DNA from: Calothrix sp. NIES-2100
GTDB lineage: Bacteria > Cyanobacteriota > Cyanobacteriia > Cyanobacteriales > Nostocaceae
Direction of reading: 5' to 3'
DNA: 64,000 nucleotides
Assembly: GCF_002368195.1 (NCBI RefSeq)
Contig: NZ_AP018178.1
Location: 2,364,238-2,428,237 of the forward strand
In this document: positions 63,868 through 64,000 of the stretch, one piece after another
How positions within the stretch are numbered: the first letter of the stretch is position 1
Layout of the letters: each line of letters begins with the position of its first letter
Position numbers and translations under genes: made by a program
Notes under the pieces: model-generated
Told to the model about the DNA's origin: nothing
What the model saw: the letters and a program-made list of their open reading frames with translations, nothing else
Databases searched by the model: none

Positions 63868-64000
63868 ATGGTCAAAATAGTAACACGTAAATCTTTAGGC
63901 GAACAAAATGTTTATGACATTGGAGTAGAGCTAGACCATAACTTTGCCATCAAAAATGGTTTGATAGCTGCCAATTGTTTTAATAAATCGCATTCAACTG
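63868..64000 (+). CDS. dnaE: DnaE C-terminal half with N-terminal split intein (IntC), partial
   Basis: The first 44 codons are in view. Residues 1-36 are the C-terminal fragment of the split DnaE intein: VKIVTRKSLGEQNVYDIG, the penultimate-histidine block DHNFAIKNG, and the final IAAN with catalytic Asn36. The extein starts at Cys37 (CFNKSHST), the nucleophile in trans-splicing. Two separately made DnaE halves are joined by this intein into the DNA polymerase III alpha subunit. The N-terminal half with IntN must lie elsewhere in the genome. AAGGAA lies about 12 bases before the ATG. The gene runs off the right edge. Confidence 0.97.
   Translation, partial: MVKIVTRKSLGEQNVYDIGVELDHNFAIKNGLIAANCFNKSHST

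Overview
The window comes from a cyanobacterium, most likely a filamentous heterocyst-forming one (Nostoc/Calothrix/Tolypothrix-like). Pointers seen in the sequence: very many HIP1-type GCGATCGC octamers; heptamer repeat tracts of the TTGACTG / GGGCATT type between genes; a tRNA-Leu(UAA) split by a group I intron; the ndhL-DUF3007-trpA and lysA-cdaA-uppS clusters; GUN4, Uma2 and PEP-CTERM proteins; and, at the right edge, the C-terminal half of the split DnaE intein. The species cannot be named from this alone.

Layout. 0-4.4 kb: a small membrane protein and a 1079-residue secreted-type protein with six 128-residue PPC repeats, Calx-beta and RTX repeats; each is preceded by a copy of the same ~200-bp non-coding sequence. 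4.4-8 kb: a three-gene signalling set (CHASE2 kinase, LuxR-type regulator, membrane protein resembling a kinase that has lost its ATP site). 8.3-10.6 kb: a probable RNA-repair pair, HD-phosphoesterase/5'-kinase and RNA ligase, separated by a 171-bp inverted-repeat element. 11-19.7 kb: M61 peptidase, HAMP histidine kinase, WD40 protein, WGR protein, a two-gene set of unknown function and an aspartic-protease/partner pair. 20-22.4 kb: agmatinase and a glycosyltransferase. 22.5-26.9 kb is the most accessory stretch: an inverted-repeat-bounded element carrying eleven 21-bp tandem repeats, a CHAT-GUN4 fusion, a REP-type transposase gene broken by a 134-bp MITE, foldback repeats and a VapBC-type toxin-antitoxin pair. 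26.9-31.4 kb: endo/exonuclease/phosphatase protein, cardiolipin synthase, Tat-type aldo/keto reductase.

31.9-48 kb is mainly housekeeping: trpA, ndhL, intron-bearing tRNA-Leu, PPK2, phosphoenolpyruvate synthase, universal stress protein, DnaJ-like and DUF3143 proteins, uppS, cdaA, lysA and a RimI-like acetyltransferase. 48-51 kb: clpC with a clear terminator. 51-58 kb: a solitary restriction-type nuclease, an orphan antitoxin-like gene, a membrane protein, fdhD, a Uma2 nuclease and an FdhF/YdeP-type molybdoenzyme. 58-64 kb: a small exported protein, a PEP-CTERM protein, a RodZ-like HTH membrane protein, an alpha/beta hydrolase, gatA and the start of dnaE-C.

Genes that probably act together: the RNA ligase with HD-Pnk; the CHASE2 kinase with its regulator and the degenerate kinase; VapB with VapC; FdhD with the FdhF-like enzyme. 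Intergenic DNA is rich in palindromes, MITE-like elements and heptamer repeats, several of which nest inside one another or in genes. All calls come from reading the sequence; no database search was run.
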